The notes under the pieces are model-generated. The model was not told the DNA's origin and ran no database searches. It worked only from the letters and a program-made list of their open reading frames with translations. This document shows positions 17,611 to 26,319 of a stretch of DNA of 64,000 nt, one piece after another; the first letter of the stretch is position 1; every line of letters starts with the position of its first letter. Source of the DNA: Pseudomonas poae (GTDB taxonomy: Bacteria; Pseudomonadota; Gammaproteobacteria; Pseudomonadales; Pseudomonadaceae); NCBI GenBank assembly GCA_028869255.1, contig CP110972.1, positions 1,245,001-1,309,000 on the forward strand, read 5' to 3'. A program made the position numbers and the translations under genes.

Positions 17611-18858
17611 ATGTATGATAAGAAAAGTGTCAATGAAGCTTATTTGGATGCAAAAAAAAGTCGTGATTTATATGTCGAACAAAATAAATTGATGGTCGGA
17701 TGTCCGCCGGCCGAAAAAAATCTCGTGACTCATCGTAATTATATGGTCGCCCCAAATAATCGATGGGGCTTCAAACGCCTTGAGCAATTGACTCGGAGCA
17801 TTACGGTGGGGCGAGGCGATGTTCCTGTTCGGCCTCTAATTAGCGCGCCTCAAGATTTGTCGGGGGTTTTATTTAAAAGCAAGTGCGGTAGAGAGGTTTC
17901 AGTGCAAGAACATTTGAAGTCGACATATACCGACGGCTTTATTGTGTTGAAAGATGCTAAAAGTGTCTATGAGTGCTATTTTGATGGTTACCAGCCGAAT
18001 GATCGACACATCATGTTTTCCGTGACGAAGTCCCTTGTGGGTTTGATCGCAGAAGACCTCATCACTAAAGATATTATTGATGAGAATTTGCTGGTGATTA
18101 AGTATATTCCAGAACTAATCGGCAGTGCGTTTGGCGATGCTACTGTTCGTCAAGTGTTGAATATGACAGTTGGAATTGATTGTTATGAAGAGTATGACGA
18201 TCCAACTGGAATTACTGCTCAGTTTGGATACGCCAGTGGTCTATGGCAGCAACCTGAAGGCAGTGACTACCCTGACAATATCTGCGATTATCTAAAAAAA
18301 TTGCGCAAGCATGGTTCGCATGGAATGCGCTTTGAATACGTTACGGCATGTACCGAAGTCGTTGCCTGGATTGTTGAACGAGCGGCTGGCCAATCCATCT
18401 CTAAACTCGTGGAAGTCGTTTGGTCGCAGCTCGGGTGTGAGCGGGATGCGTATTTTGTCAATGATGCGCATGGCCGAGCTTGCTCTGGCGGAGGATTTAA
18501 CGCAACACTTCGGGATATGGCTCGATTCGCAATAATGGTTTCACAACGAGGTGAGTGGGAAGGCAGGCAACTTTTTTCACCCAGCGCAGTTGATCGACTG
18601 TTTGAAGGCGGCGATCCAGAGCACTACGCCCTCAATGAAAGTTATTCTTCTTGGACGCCCGGCGCGTCTTACAAGAGCCACTGGTATGTTTACTCTGGAC
18701 AGTCAATCATGGCAGTGGGGATCCATGGGCAGATTGTTTATATCCATCGGCCAAGCGGCGTGGTGATTGTGAAGCAATCATCTTCGCCAACTGCAGAGTC
18801 GCCTCTGTATTCGGACACAGTGGTGATGTTAAAGGTATTGGCCGAAAACTTGTCTTGA
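17611..18858 (+). CDS. Cytoplasmic serine hydrolase of the class C beta-lactamase fold
   Basis: A 415-residue protein without signal peptide. The SxxK nucleophile motif is SVTK (Ser137, Lys140) in FSVTKSLVGLIAEDLI, a tyrosine lies in MRFEYVTACTEV, and CSGGGFNATLRDMARFAI and GIHGQIVYI match the other hydrolase of this window. The family includes 6-aminohexanoate-dimer hydrolase and various esterases and amidases. The ATG at 17611 was chosen because AAAAGG precedes it at seven bases; an ATG 12 codons upstream is possible. It follows the binding protein by about 200 bases and may be co-transcribed, so it could cleave the compound the binding protein captures. Confidence 0.85.
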   Translation: MYDKKSVNEAYLDAKKSRDLYVEQNKLMVGCPPAEKNLVTHRNYMVAPNNRWGFKRLEQLTRSITVGRGDVPVRPLISAPQDLSGVLFKSKCGREVSVQEHLKSTYTDGFIVLKDAKSVYECYFDGYQPNDRHIMFSVTKSLVGLIAEDLITKDIIDENLLVIKYIPELIGSAFGDATVRQVLNMTVGIDCYEEYDDPTGITAQFGYASGLWQQPEGSDYPDNICDYLKKLRKHGSHGMRFEYVTACTEVVAWIVERAAGQSISKLVEVVWSQLGCERDAYFVNDAHGRACSGGGFNATLRDMARFAIMVSQRGEWEGRQLFSPSAVDRLFEGGDPEHYALNESYSSWTPGASYKSHWYVYSGQSIMAVGIHGQIVYIHRPSGVVIVKQSSSPTAESPLYSDTVVMLKVLAENLS

Positions 18859-19380
18859 GCCAATAGTTCTGATTGCAGATAACTGATTTTGTTAGTAGTT
18901 ATTCATGTTCGAGTAAGTGGAATAAATTTTTCGTGTATTCACTGCTGTTGGCGTTTATAGAGTTTCTGCCGTCAATGATCGCGTGCGGAGTTGCACGATT
19001 TATGACGTGAATTCTGGCGGAATGCCATGTTGAGCGTTATGAGTGCCTATGTGTTTCACTGCACTGTACAGAATTCTCCTATTGTGGGCTGGCTATTAAT
19101 CGCAGGTGGGTACCGCAGCTTCATTATTATTAGGTTATCTAGATCACGCTTGTACCCATGCTTGGGGGTAGCGCACTGCAACTCCATTAAATTGTTTGCT
19201 CGAAGGCATAGTCGGTAGGTTGGCATAACACGCTCTATGGCTCATACCTTGTCAGAGCCTAGAGTAGGTTGGAAGATTTGATTTTCGCCCCCCGCCAGTT
19301 GGGGGGGGGCGCTAGTTGTATCGGCGGAAGTGCTGGCTATTGCTTTAACGTCGGTTTATCTATTTGCGGAGCATTACTGT
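18859..19380. other. Intergenic region with a nine-G tract
   Basis: No gene was recognised. A run of G near 19302-19311 precedes the flavoprotein gene. The composition changes here from AT-rich on the left to GC-richer on the right, so this may mark a junction between two acquired segments. Confidence 0.35.
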
Positions 19381-20777
19381 ATGACACTTCACACAGCGAA
19401 TCACTCCTTGGCTGGCACCCGGCCTTATCCGGTATGGCGGGACGCGCGTACGCCGAATCCCCTCGCTCCGAGGCTCACGGGTGAAGTTACGTGTGATATT
19501 GCGATTGTGGGCGGCGGTTTTGTTGGTCTATGGACGGCGTTAATGGCGCGCCAACGCTGGCCTGACGCATCCATCGTTGTGCTCGAAGCTGGGCAGTGTG
19601 GCGACGCGGCAAGCGGACGGAATGGCGGATTCTGCGCACCAAGTATTTCCCACGGTGTTTCCAATGCATTGACACGTTGGCCCAAGGAGGCTGAGCAGTT
19701 GGTACGATTGGGCCGGGAAAATCTGGTTGCATTTGAGGAGGATCTGCAGCGCCATGGCATGGAAGTGGAGTTTGAACTCTGTGGAAAGTTGAGTGTTGCA
19801 AGCCAGCCCTGGCAGGTCGAGCAGTTGGGGGCGCTACAGCGCAACTACGCGCGCTTCGGTATTGCCTGTGAATTTCTTCAGGGTGAGGCACTGAAGTCGC
19901 GCCTCGACTCACCGGTTTATATCGCTGGGGTTTTTGAGCCCAATTATGCGTTGCTGAATCCGGTCAAGATGGTCTCGGAGTTGCGACGTGTCTGCCTGGC
20001 ACAAGGTGTGCAGCTGTTCGAGCACTCCCCGGTTACCGCCTTGCATGAAGACGGAAGTCATCAGGTACTGGTCGCCGGACTAGGTATTGTCAACGCCGCC
20101 AAGGTCGCACTCGGCACCAACATCGCGCCCCCCTGTTGGGGGGGCTGAAGTCCAAAGTCATTCCCATTTATGATTACGCGTTGGCGACTCAGCCCCTTGA
20201 TGATGCTCAACTGAGTGCCATCGGCTGGGTTGGACGTTATGGAGTTGCCGACAGTGGCAATCAGTTTCACTACCTGCGCAAAACCCAGGATAACCGGATC
20301 CTTTGGGGGGGGTACGACGCCATTTACCACTTTGGCAGCCAGCGCGATGAGGCGTTGACGCAGCGTCCAGAAAGCTTTGTGACGCTTGCTCGACAATTTC
20401 AAGCGGCCTTTCCTTCGTTGGCCGATGTCATGTTCAGTCATGCCTGGGGCGGCATCATCGATACTTCCGCGCGCACCACGATGTTCTGCGGGACTTCATC
20501 TGGCGGGCGTGTTGCCTACGCCCAGGGTTTTACCGGACAGGGAGTGTCGGCCAGCCGTTTTGCGGCGTTGACCATGCTCGACTTGCTCGAGGGAAAAGCC
20601 ACCGAACGCACGAAATTGGCAATGACCTCGACGGCACCTTTTCCGTTTCCTCCCGAACCCTTGCGTTATGTGGGCGTTTCGCTAGCGCAGCGATCGCTGG
20701 CGCTTGAGGATCTTACTGGGCACCGCAACTGGTTGCTGAAAGGTTTTGATGCCTTGGGTATCGGCTTTGATTCTTGA
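19381..20777 (+). pseudogene. FAD-dependent amine oxidoreductase (DAO/PuuB-like), single frameshift
   Basis: Flavoprotein of the DadA/OrdL group that includes gamma-glutamylputrescine oxidase; such enzymes oxidise an amine to an aldehyde. The N-terminal part has the FAD motif IAIVGGGFVGLWTA (about residues 40-53) and AASGRNGGFCAPS; the rest has RILWGGYDAIYHFG and the C-terminal TGQGVSASRFAALTMLDLLE. The frame breaks at about 20128-20145, where C6 and G7 runs lie close together; adding one base restores a full-length protein of about 465 residues. All else is intact, so this may be a recent frameshift or a sequencing error. The start at 19381 has GGAG upstream. A cupin gene follows after 12 bases. 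Confidence 0.82.
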
Positions 20778-20789
20778 TATGGAGTGAGC

Positions 20790-21155
20790 ATGATCATTAA
20801 TAAACCTGAGCACGTCGTCGATTTTGCCAATCCTGATTTGTCGGCTGTCGAACTGCATATCAGCGACCCGGAACTGGCCGACTTCCCGTACCTCAGCCGC
20901 AGTTGGCGGCACTTTTCGTCTACGCAACAAAGCGCCGTAGCAGGCATCTGGGAGGCGCCGGAGCACGTTGAACGATGCGAATGTGACTACGACGAACTCT
21001 GCCATTTGCTTGAGGGCCGTGTGCGGCTGACCGACAGCAATGGTGTCAGCCAGGAGTTCAGTGCGGGTGCTACGTTTGTGGTCGCCGCCGGCTTCAAAGG
21101 CACTTGGGAAAACCTTACCGAGGTGCGCAAGGTGTTCATGATGCTCAAGACTTAA
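20790..21155 (+). CDS. Cupin domain protein A (Cupin_3-like)
   Basis: A 121-residue single-domain cupin. The core DELCHLLEGRVRLTDSNG followed by FSAGATFVVAAGFKGTWE is the beta-barrel of the Cupin_3 (EutQ/DUF861) group, whose members bind or change small molecules, some with a metal. It shares the sequence E(L/F)CH.(L/I)EG and a closing R(K/N)V(F/Y)M with cupins B and C at 23100 and 23495. The start at 20790 has GGAG five bases ahead. It follows the amine oxidoreductase closely and is probably in its operon. The reaction is unknown. Confidence 0.85.
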   Translation: MIINKPEHVVDFANPDLSAVELHISDPELADFPYLSRSWRHFSSTQQSAVAGIWEAPEHVERCECDYDELCHLLEGRVRLTDSNGVSQEFSAGATFVVAAGFKGTWENLTEVRKVFMMLKT

Positions 21156-21299
21156 GGCCTCAATTACGCGCTTTCATTTCCAGCTCGTCCGGAATGCTCT
21201 GGACACATCGTCCCAGGGGAAGCAATGAAGGATGTTCGGTGTGCACGGCATGCAGCGACATGGTCGCCCGTGCGGCAATCTCGACCCCACGGAGGGGGA

Positions 21300-21750
21300 C
21301 TACATATTTTTGCTGAGCGTCTCAAGGCGTTGTTTCATTGAATGATCGTCCAATCATTGTTCGAGGGCAGCAAGCAGTGCGGCAAATGGGTTGGCAAAGC
21401 GTGACAAGTAGCGGCCAACACCGACTTCCCCGGCGCGGGCAGCATTGTCATGGCCGTCCCAGCAATAAGGAATGATCAGCGGCGGCAAGTCGAAATACAG
21501 AGCCTCACAAAACCGGTTGTTGCAGCCGTGATGGATGAACAGCTGGCATTCTTTAAGCGTTGCCGGCTGTAGGAACAAGCTGTCCAGAGTACACGTTATC
21601 CGGAACCGTGTCGTACATGTTCCGGAAAGCGCCGACGTTGATCAAAAAGCGGTAGGGCAGGGTTTCGATCGTGCCGCTCAGGTGCGTCATCATATCGGTA
21701 TCTGCGGGACCGAGGCAGCCGAAGCTGACGTAGATCAGGAGCGTGCGTCA
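21300..21750 (-). pseudogene. Relic of a GT1 glycosyltransferase C-terminal domain, inverted copy
   Basis: The minus strand reads LLIYVSFGCLGPADTD, then LPYRFLINVG, changes frame near 21580, and continues with CQLFIHHGCNNRFCEAL and IPYCWDGHDNAARA; a last piece (MKQRLETLSKNM) lies beyond another frame change near 21350. These align in order with LLYVSFGSLGSGDVD, LPYRALFNVG, AVIHHGGNNSFTECL and YVWDGHDNAMRA of the intact enzyme on the opposite strand at 21824-23107. So a paralogous gene of the same family once lay here and only its decayed C-terminal half remains. Boundaries are approximate. Confidence 0.75.
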
Positions 21751-21823
21751 TCGTCGCTTGCCAGGCAGCCTGATAATGGACTCACGCGCGGACCTCAAAA
21801 AGACCAGCCAGGAGTACCTCTCG

Positions 21824-23107
21824 ATGAAACAGAAAGTGATCGCCTTCTTTCCGGAAGCCGCTTTTGGTCCGGCCTTAAACTCCGTCGGTATCGCCCAGGC
21901 CTGCGAGGCCCTCGGCCACAAGGCGGTGTTCCTTACCGACCCGGGCATGAGTGGGTTGTACGCCGGGTATGGGTTTGAAGAGCACATGGTCAACATGTCG
22001 GCACCGATGCCGGCTGTAGAAATGGCGCGCTACTGGGTCGATTTCGTCAACGGTCATATTCCTAATTTTCGCAAGTCCCCGCTCGACCAAATTGACAACT
22101 ACGTCAAGGAATGCTGGGCTGCCATCGTCGACACCGCGAAGTGGGCACAGAAGGATTTGCCGACAGTGTTGGATAAAGTGAAGCCGGACCTGATTTGCGT
22201 CGACAACGTGATCCTATTTCCGGCGATCAAGCAATACGGCAGGCCCTGGGTCCGGATCATTTCCTGCTCGGAGAATGTAATTCAAGACCCGGATATCCCG
22301 CCGCACCTGTCGGGCATGAGCATCGACGATAAGGCCGGTCACGCGGAGTTTCGCCAGCGCTTCGAAGACGTTCTAGGGCCGATTCACGAAGACTTTAATC
22401 AGTTCCTGCAAGCCCATGGCGAGCAGCCGTATCCGCTGGGTACGTTCTTCGAGACATCGCCCTACATGAACCTGTTGCTCTACCCGGACGCGGTCAAGTT
22501 CGAGCGCCGTCATCAGCTGCCAGCCGAGCGCTTCCACTACCTGCAAGGGTGTGTGCGGCGCGATATGACGTACGAGATTCCGGCTTTCCGCGCCAATAAC
22601 GACAAACCATTGCTCTACGTCAGTTTTGGCAGCCTCGGCTCCGGTGATGTCGATGTGCTCAAACGACTGATCGCGACGGTCGGCAAGCTGCCTTACCGCG
22701 CGCTGTTCAATGTAGGCGAGCACCTTGATGAATACCCGGACTTACCGGACAACGTGCTGATCTCCAACTGGTTCCCCCAGCCATCGGTGATTGCCCAGGT
22801 CGATGCGGTGATCCACCACGGCGGCAACAACAGCTTCACTGAATGTCTGTTCTTCGGCAAACCGGCGATTGTCATGTCGTACGTCTGGGACGGTCACGAT
22901 AACGCCATGCGCGCTGAAGAAAGCGGTCACGGTTTCAAACTCGATCGATACGACTGGAGCGAAGCGATGCTCGCAGAAAAGCTCGCCGCGTGCCTCACCG
23001 ACCCGGTGATGAGCCAACGCTTGCAACACACCAGCGCTCAAATGCAGTCGCGCAAAGGGCCGGAAGATGCTGCTGACATTCTCAACAGGATACTGAACCA
23101 TGCCTGA
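21824..23107 (+). CDS. GT1-family UDP-glycosyltransferase (macrolide/MGT type)
   Basis: A 427-residue GT-B fold enzyme. The N-terminal domain begins VIAFFPEAAFGPALNSVGIA, and the C-terminal domain carries the sugar-nucleotide signature: FGSLGSGDVDVL, then WFPQP, AVIHHGGNNSFTECLFFGKP and YVWDGHDNAMRAEE, which correspond to the HxGxNS donor-binding region of MGT enzymes. Such enzymes transfer a sugar from UDP-sugar to a small hydrophobic acceptor. The ATG at 21824 follows AGGAG; upstream in-frame codons overlap the inverted relic and are unlikely. Its stop overlaps the start of cupin B by eight bases, so glycosyl transfer and cupin are coupled. Donor and acceptor are unknown. Confidence 0.88.
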   Translation: MKQKVIAFFPEAAFGPALNSVGIAQACEALGHKAVFLTDPGMSGLYAGYGFEEHMVNMSAPMPAVEMARYWVDFVNGHIPNFRKSPLDQIDNYVKECWAAIVDTAKWAQKDLPTVLDKVKPDLICVDNVILFPAIKQYGRPWVRIISCSENVIQDPDIPPHLSGMSIDDKAGHAEFRQRFEDVLGPIHEDFNQFLQAHGEQPYPLGTFFETSPYMNLLLYPDAVKFERRHQLPAERFHYLQGCVRRDMTYEIPAFRANNDKPLLYVSFGSLGSGDVDVLKRLIATVGKLPYRALFNVGEHLDEYPDLPDNVLISNWFPQPSVIAQVDAVIHHGGNNSFTECLFFGKPAIVMSYVWDGHDNAMRAEESGHGFKLDRYDWSEAMLAEKLAACLTDPVMSQRLQHTSAQMQSRKGPEDAADILNRILNHA

Positions 23108-23468
23108 TTACAGAACCACGGCAGGTATTACGCCGTACCTCGAAGCAGTCAGCAGCCGCTCCGACTTGGTGGACTGGGGCGTGCAAAGCGACGCCCTCAT
23201 TGGCGTCTCGCACTCCAGCGGGCGTTTGCTGTTCAAAGGGCCCAATAACATCCCTGAAGCCGGGCTTTGGGTTTGCACCCCTGGGCGCTGGCGGTTGTCA
23301 ATTCCCCGTGATGAGCTGTGCCACTTCATCGAAGGCGAAGCCACCTACCGCAACGACGATGGTGACGTCATCGAAGTTCGCCCCAACACCCTGGTGCTGT
23401 TCCGGTCCGGTTGGACAGGCGAATGCCACGTCCGGCAAACCCTGCGCAACGTTTACATGCTGGCTTGA
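23100..23468 (+). CDS. Cupin domain protein B (Cupin_3-like)
   Basis: A 122-residue cupin with the core DELCHFIEGEATYRNDDGDV and the ending TLRNVYML. It overlaps the glycosyltransferase gene by eight bases and is followed after 26 bases by cupin C. Cupins B and C also share an N-terminal extension not seen in A (LVDWGVQSDALIGVSHSSG against VKDWGVIPTMLEGQSHVSG), so they arose by tandem duplication. Only one histidine and the following glutamate of the classical cupin metal site are visible, so it may bind ligand without metal or with an altered site. Function unknown. Confidence 0.85.
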   Translation: MPDYRTTAGITPYLEAVSSRSDLVDWGVQSDALIGVSHSSGRLLFKGPNNIPEAGLWVCTPGRWRLSIPRDELCHFIEGEATYRNDDGDVIEVRPNTLVLFRSGWTGECHVRQTLRNVYMLA

Positions 23469-23494
23469 GCCTTTAATTTTCCTGGAGTGCAACA

Positions 23495-23839
23495 ATGAAT
23501 ACTCCGTTTCTGTACGACCCGCTGAGTATCACTGACGTTAAAGACTGGGGCGTGATTCCGACCATGCTTGAAGGCCAGTCCCATGTCTCTGGCGTGCTGC
23601 TGCACAAAGGCCCTGATGGCAAGTCCGAGTGTGGTGTGTGGATCTGCACGCCGGGTAAATGGGTCTGCCATGTCACCAGCGATGAGTTCTGCCATTTCCT
23701 CGAAGGACGCTGCACGTATGTACATGAGTCCGGCGAAGTGATCGAGATCAAACCCGACACAGCTGCCTTTTTTCGCAAGGACTGGAAAGGCGTATGCACT
23801 GTCCACGAGACGGTGAGAAAGGTCTACATGATCCGGTGA
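23495..23839 (+). CDS. Cupin domain protein C (Cupin_3-like)
   Basis: A 114-residue paralogue of cupin B with the core DEFCHFLEGRCTYVHESGEV, then KPDTAAFFRKDWKGVC and the ending VRKVYMI. The start at 23495 has GGAG at good spacing. It follows cupin B and precedes a kinase-like relic by five bases. Three members of one cupin family within 3 kb around a glycosyltransferase suggest that they act on, carry or measure the same small molecule or its derivatives (inference). Confidence 0.85.
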   Translation: MNTPFLYDPLSITDVKDWGVIPTMLEGQSHVSGVLLHKGPDGKSECGVWICTPGKWVCHVTSDEFCHFLEGRCTYVHESGEVIEIKPDTAAFFRKDWKGVCTVHETVRKVYMIR

Positions 23840-23844
23840 TTGCC

Positions 23845-24343
23845 ATGACTGAAACACGTGCCTCACCATCACCCCGAGAAGGCCAACGCGCAGTTTTTCT
23901 GACGCGCGTCGTCTTCGCCCAGGCGCAACTGGTTGCGCTGCCGACTGATGCCTCCATGCGTCGCTATTTTCGCTTGAGCGGAGAAGGGCTGCTGTTAATG
24001 GATTCGCCACCTCACAGCGAACCGATTCGTCCGTTTATGCAGGTCGCACGTCACTTGCCCCGGCTTGGCCTTTTTTGCGCCGGAGCTGGTGCAGGTTAAC
24101 GAAGAAGCGGATTTGGCGTTGATCGAAGACTTTGGTCACTACACCTACACCCGATTGTTCGCGGCTGGGCATCCCTGGTTGGCGCTTTATCAGTTGGCCG
24201 TCGATACGTTGGTGCTGCGCGAATTTGATGTAGACAACCGTTGCTGCAAGCTCGCGAAGGTGTTGCCGACTGCGGGCTGCTGCGATGAGTTACCGCCGGC
24301 AACGCTGGCGTCTTTGTACGAAACCCCTTATCGATTGGTTTAA
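23845..24343 (+). pseudogene. Truncated, frameshifted aminoglycoside-phosphotransferase-like kinase (AmgK-type) relic
   Basis: The first 70 residues contain TDASMRRYFRLSGEG and LLMDSPPHSEPIRPFMQVAR, which match the start of sugar kinases of the AmgK (N-acetylmuramate/N-acetylglucosamine anomeric kinase) group. The frame then breaks in a run of six T at about 24070-24075; reading one T fewer gives FAPELVQVNEEADLALIEDFG, the next conserved segment. About 130 residues later the similarity ends, before the catalytic HxD loop expected near the middle of a 340-residue protein. It cannot be a working kinase. The ATG at 23845 lies five bases after cupin C. Confidence 0.7.
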
Positions 24344-24353
24344 GGATCACTCC

Positions 24354-25862
24354 ATGGCTACCTTCAACACTGATACAGCACTGCGTTTCATCAACCCCTG
24401 CTATCTTTCATTGAGCAATGCCCGTGTGCGCGAGGTGCTTGATCCAGCGACACTGCAACGTGTCGGCCAGGTCGGCCTTTGCGACAAGGACGACGTGCAA
24501 GCTGCCATCGATGCCGCTACCTCCACCCAAAAGCAATGGCGTATGGTCGATGCCAAAAGCCGTGCTGCGCGATTGCATCAATTGGCGAATGCCATCGAAC
24601 AAAACGTCGACTGCAATCGCGAAGTTGCGCGTTTGATGACACTGGAAATGGGCAAGCCGTTTCCCGAAGCCATAGGTGAACTGGCGAATTGCGCGTCGAT
24701 CTTTCGTTACTATGCGGAAATGGCGCGGGATGATGCGGGCAAGGTTGCTGGCGCCACGCAGGTCGGCTCCTTCCAGCATGTGCGTTATGAGCCGTATGGC
24801 GTCAGCGTGCACATCATGCCTTTCAACTTTCCGATCCTGTTGATGTGCTGGACGGTCGCCGCATCGCTGGCGGCGGGCAATGCCTGCATCGTCAAACCCG
24901 CCGAAGTCACAACCCTTTGTACCCTTAAATTCATGGAGCATTTCACTTCGCTGTTGCCAGGCTTGGTGGCGTGCGTGCCGGGTGATTCGGTGACGGCACA
25001 GTTGTTGGTGAGGTCCGGCGGTACGCATGTGGTGGCGTTTACCGGCAGCGTTGCGGCAGGTAAGGCAGTGGCGGTGGCGTGTGCCGAACAGATGAAATCG
25101 TGTGTCATCGAGGCTGGTGGCAGCGACCCGTTGATCATCTCCAGGCATGCACCGCTGGACGTTGCAGCGGCAGGGGCGGTGACCGCTGCGTTTCACCTGA
25201 GTGGGCAGGTCTGCACCTCGGCAGAACGCTTCTACGTGGTTGACGAGATCCACGATGAGTTCGTGGCGAAGTTCGCCGAACTTACGCGTGCCTTGCGCAT
25301 TGGCCATGGTCTGGAGCATACGGAAATCGGCCCGATGGTTAGTGAAGCCGCTCGCAACAAGGTCATGCGCCTGGTCGACGACGCATTGGCCAAGGGGGCA
25401 GTCCTGGTGTGCGGCGGGCAAATTCCGCCACAGCACACAGTGGGCTGGTTCTACGAGCCAACCATTCTCACGAATGTGACCCACGACATGGCGATTCTCC
25501 AGGAAGAATGTTTTGGCCCCGTCGCGGCGATTTGCCGTGTCAGCGATTTTGACGAAGCCGTGCGCCTGGCCAATGACTCACCGTTCGGTCTTGGGGCGTC
25601 ACTATTCACCACCGACCTCTCAGAAGCCATGGAGGCAGCCGATCGCCTCGAGGCAGGGATGGTATGGGTCAACAACCCACTGATCGACAACGACGCTCTG
25701 CCGTTTAGTGGTTGGAAGATGTCCGGCCTGGGACGTGAACTTGGGCGTCAGGGTCTTGAAGCGTTCCGTCGCTCGAAAATGGTCATCATCGATCACCAGC
25801 CGAAGATTCAGGACTGGTGGTTTCCGTACACCGAAGACGTTTTTTATCGCGACCAAGCTTGA
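24354..25862 (+). CDS. Aldehyde dehydrogenase (succinate-semialdehyde dehydrogenase-like)
   Basis: A 502-residue NAD(P)-dependent aldehyde dehydrogenase that oxidises an aldehyde to an acid. Asn158 (MPFNFP), Glu253 (VIEAGGSDP) and the nucleophile Cys287 (SGQVCTSAER) are all in place. The ATG at 24354 is preceded by AAGGATCA. The glutamate context EAGGSDP and the absence of ELGG are typical of the SSADH (GabD/Sad) branch. Its place after an amine-oxidase-like flavoprotein and cupins suggests that it removes the aldehyde made by deamination, but the substrate is unproven. Confidence 0.9.
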   Translation: MATFNTDTALRFINPCYLSLSNARVREVLDPATLQRVGQVGLCDKDDVQAAIDAATSTQKQWRMVDAKSRAARLHQLANAIEQNVDCNREVARLMTLEMGKPFPEAIGELANCASIFRYYAEMARDDAGKVAGATQVGSFQHVRYEPYGVSVHIMPFNFPILLMCWTVAASLAAGNACIVKPAEVTTLCTLKFMEHFTSLLPGLVACVPGDSVTAQLLVRSGGTHVVAFTGSVAAGKAVAVACAEQMKSCVIEAGGSDPLIISRHAPLDVAAAGAVTAAFHLSGQVCTSAERFYVVDEIHDEFVAKFAELTRALRIGHGLEHTEIGPMVSEAARNKVMRLVDDALAKGAVLVCGGQIPPQHTVGWFYEPTILTNVTHDMAILQEECFGPVAAICRVSDFDEAVRLANDSPFGLGASLFTTDLSEAMEAADRLEAGMVWVNNPLIDNDALPFSGWKMSGLGRELGRQGLEAFRRSKMVIIDHQPKIQDWWFPYTEDVFYRDQA

Positions 25863-25887
25863 TCTAGTGATACTCGGGAGGACGGCA

Positions 25888-26319
25888 ATGATCGACAACA
25901 TTTTCTGGTCAACCCCGACAGTGGTTCTTTCTACCGGGCAGCGCACTCGCATGCGTTCGCAACTGCCGAAAGTTATGCTCTTCGTGAGTAATCTGCCTTT
26001 GCTCGGTCAAGTACTGGCGGCGGTGGAGGTAAATGAGAATGAAGTGCTCGTAGTTAATGATTGCGAGCCACTACTCGCGGCCGGGCAACGTTTTCAACAG
26101 CGCCGATGCCGCGCGCTTATGCGTTTGGGGGCCGGCCTTTTAGCGGCAGATACGCGGTTTTTTGGTGCTGATACATTGGCAATTGACGTATGTATTGAAC
26201 CTCGTGGGGTCTATGGGCCGGTGGTGAGTGGGGGTAGCGGCCTGAGTGCACGCGCGTTCAGCCGCCTGCAAAACGTTTGTCTGAAGCAGTCGCATAATCA
26301 AGGAGTTTGCCATGGGTGA
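25888..26319 (+). CDS. Unrecognised 143-residue protein between two aldehyde dehydrogenases
   Basis: The ATG at 25888 follows GGGAGG at good spacing and the stop overlaps the next gene by eight bases, so it is very probably translated as part of the operon. The product has no signal peptide or membrane segment and is rich in short hydrophobic stretches: LPKVMLFVSNLPLLGQVLAA, then a Arg-rich RFQQRRCRALMRLGAG, and a glycine-rich VSGGSGLSARAFSRL near the end. I do not recognise the family. It may be a small accessory or ligand-binding protein of the pathway. Confidence 0.6.
   Translation: MIDNIFWSTPTVVLSTGQRTRMRSQLPKVMLFVSNLPLLGQVLAAVEVNENEVLVVNDCEPLLAAGQRFQQRRCRALMRLGAGLLAADTRFFGADTLAIDVCIEPRGVYGPVVSGGSGLSARAFSRLQNVCLKQSHNQGVCHG

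Noticed and set aside
24408-25484. Long open frame on the minus strand opposite the first aldehyde dehydrogenase (358 codons)
   Set aside because: It is a GC-driven shadow: the plus strand encodes a complete aldehyde dehydrogenase with all catalytic residues, and the minus-strand product is His/Arg-rich without a family.
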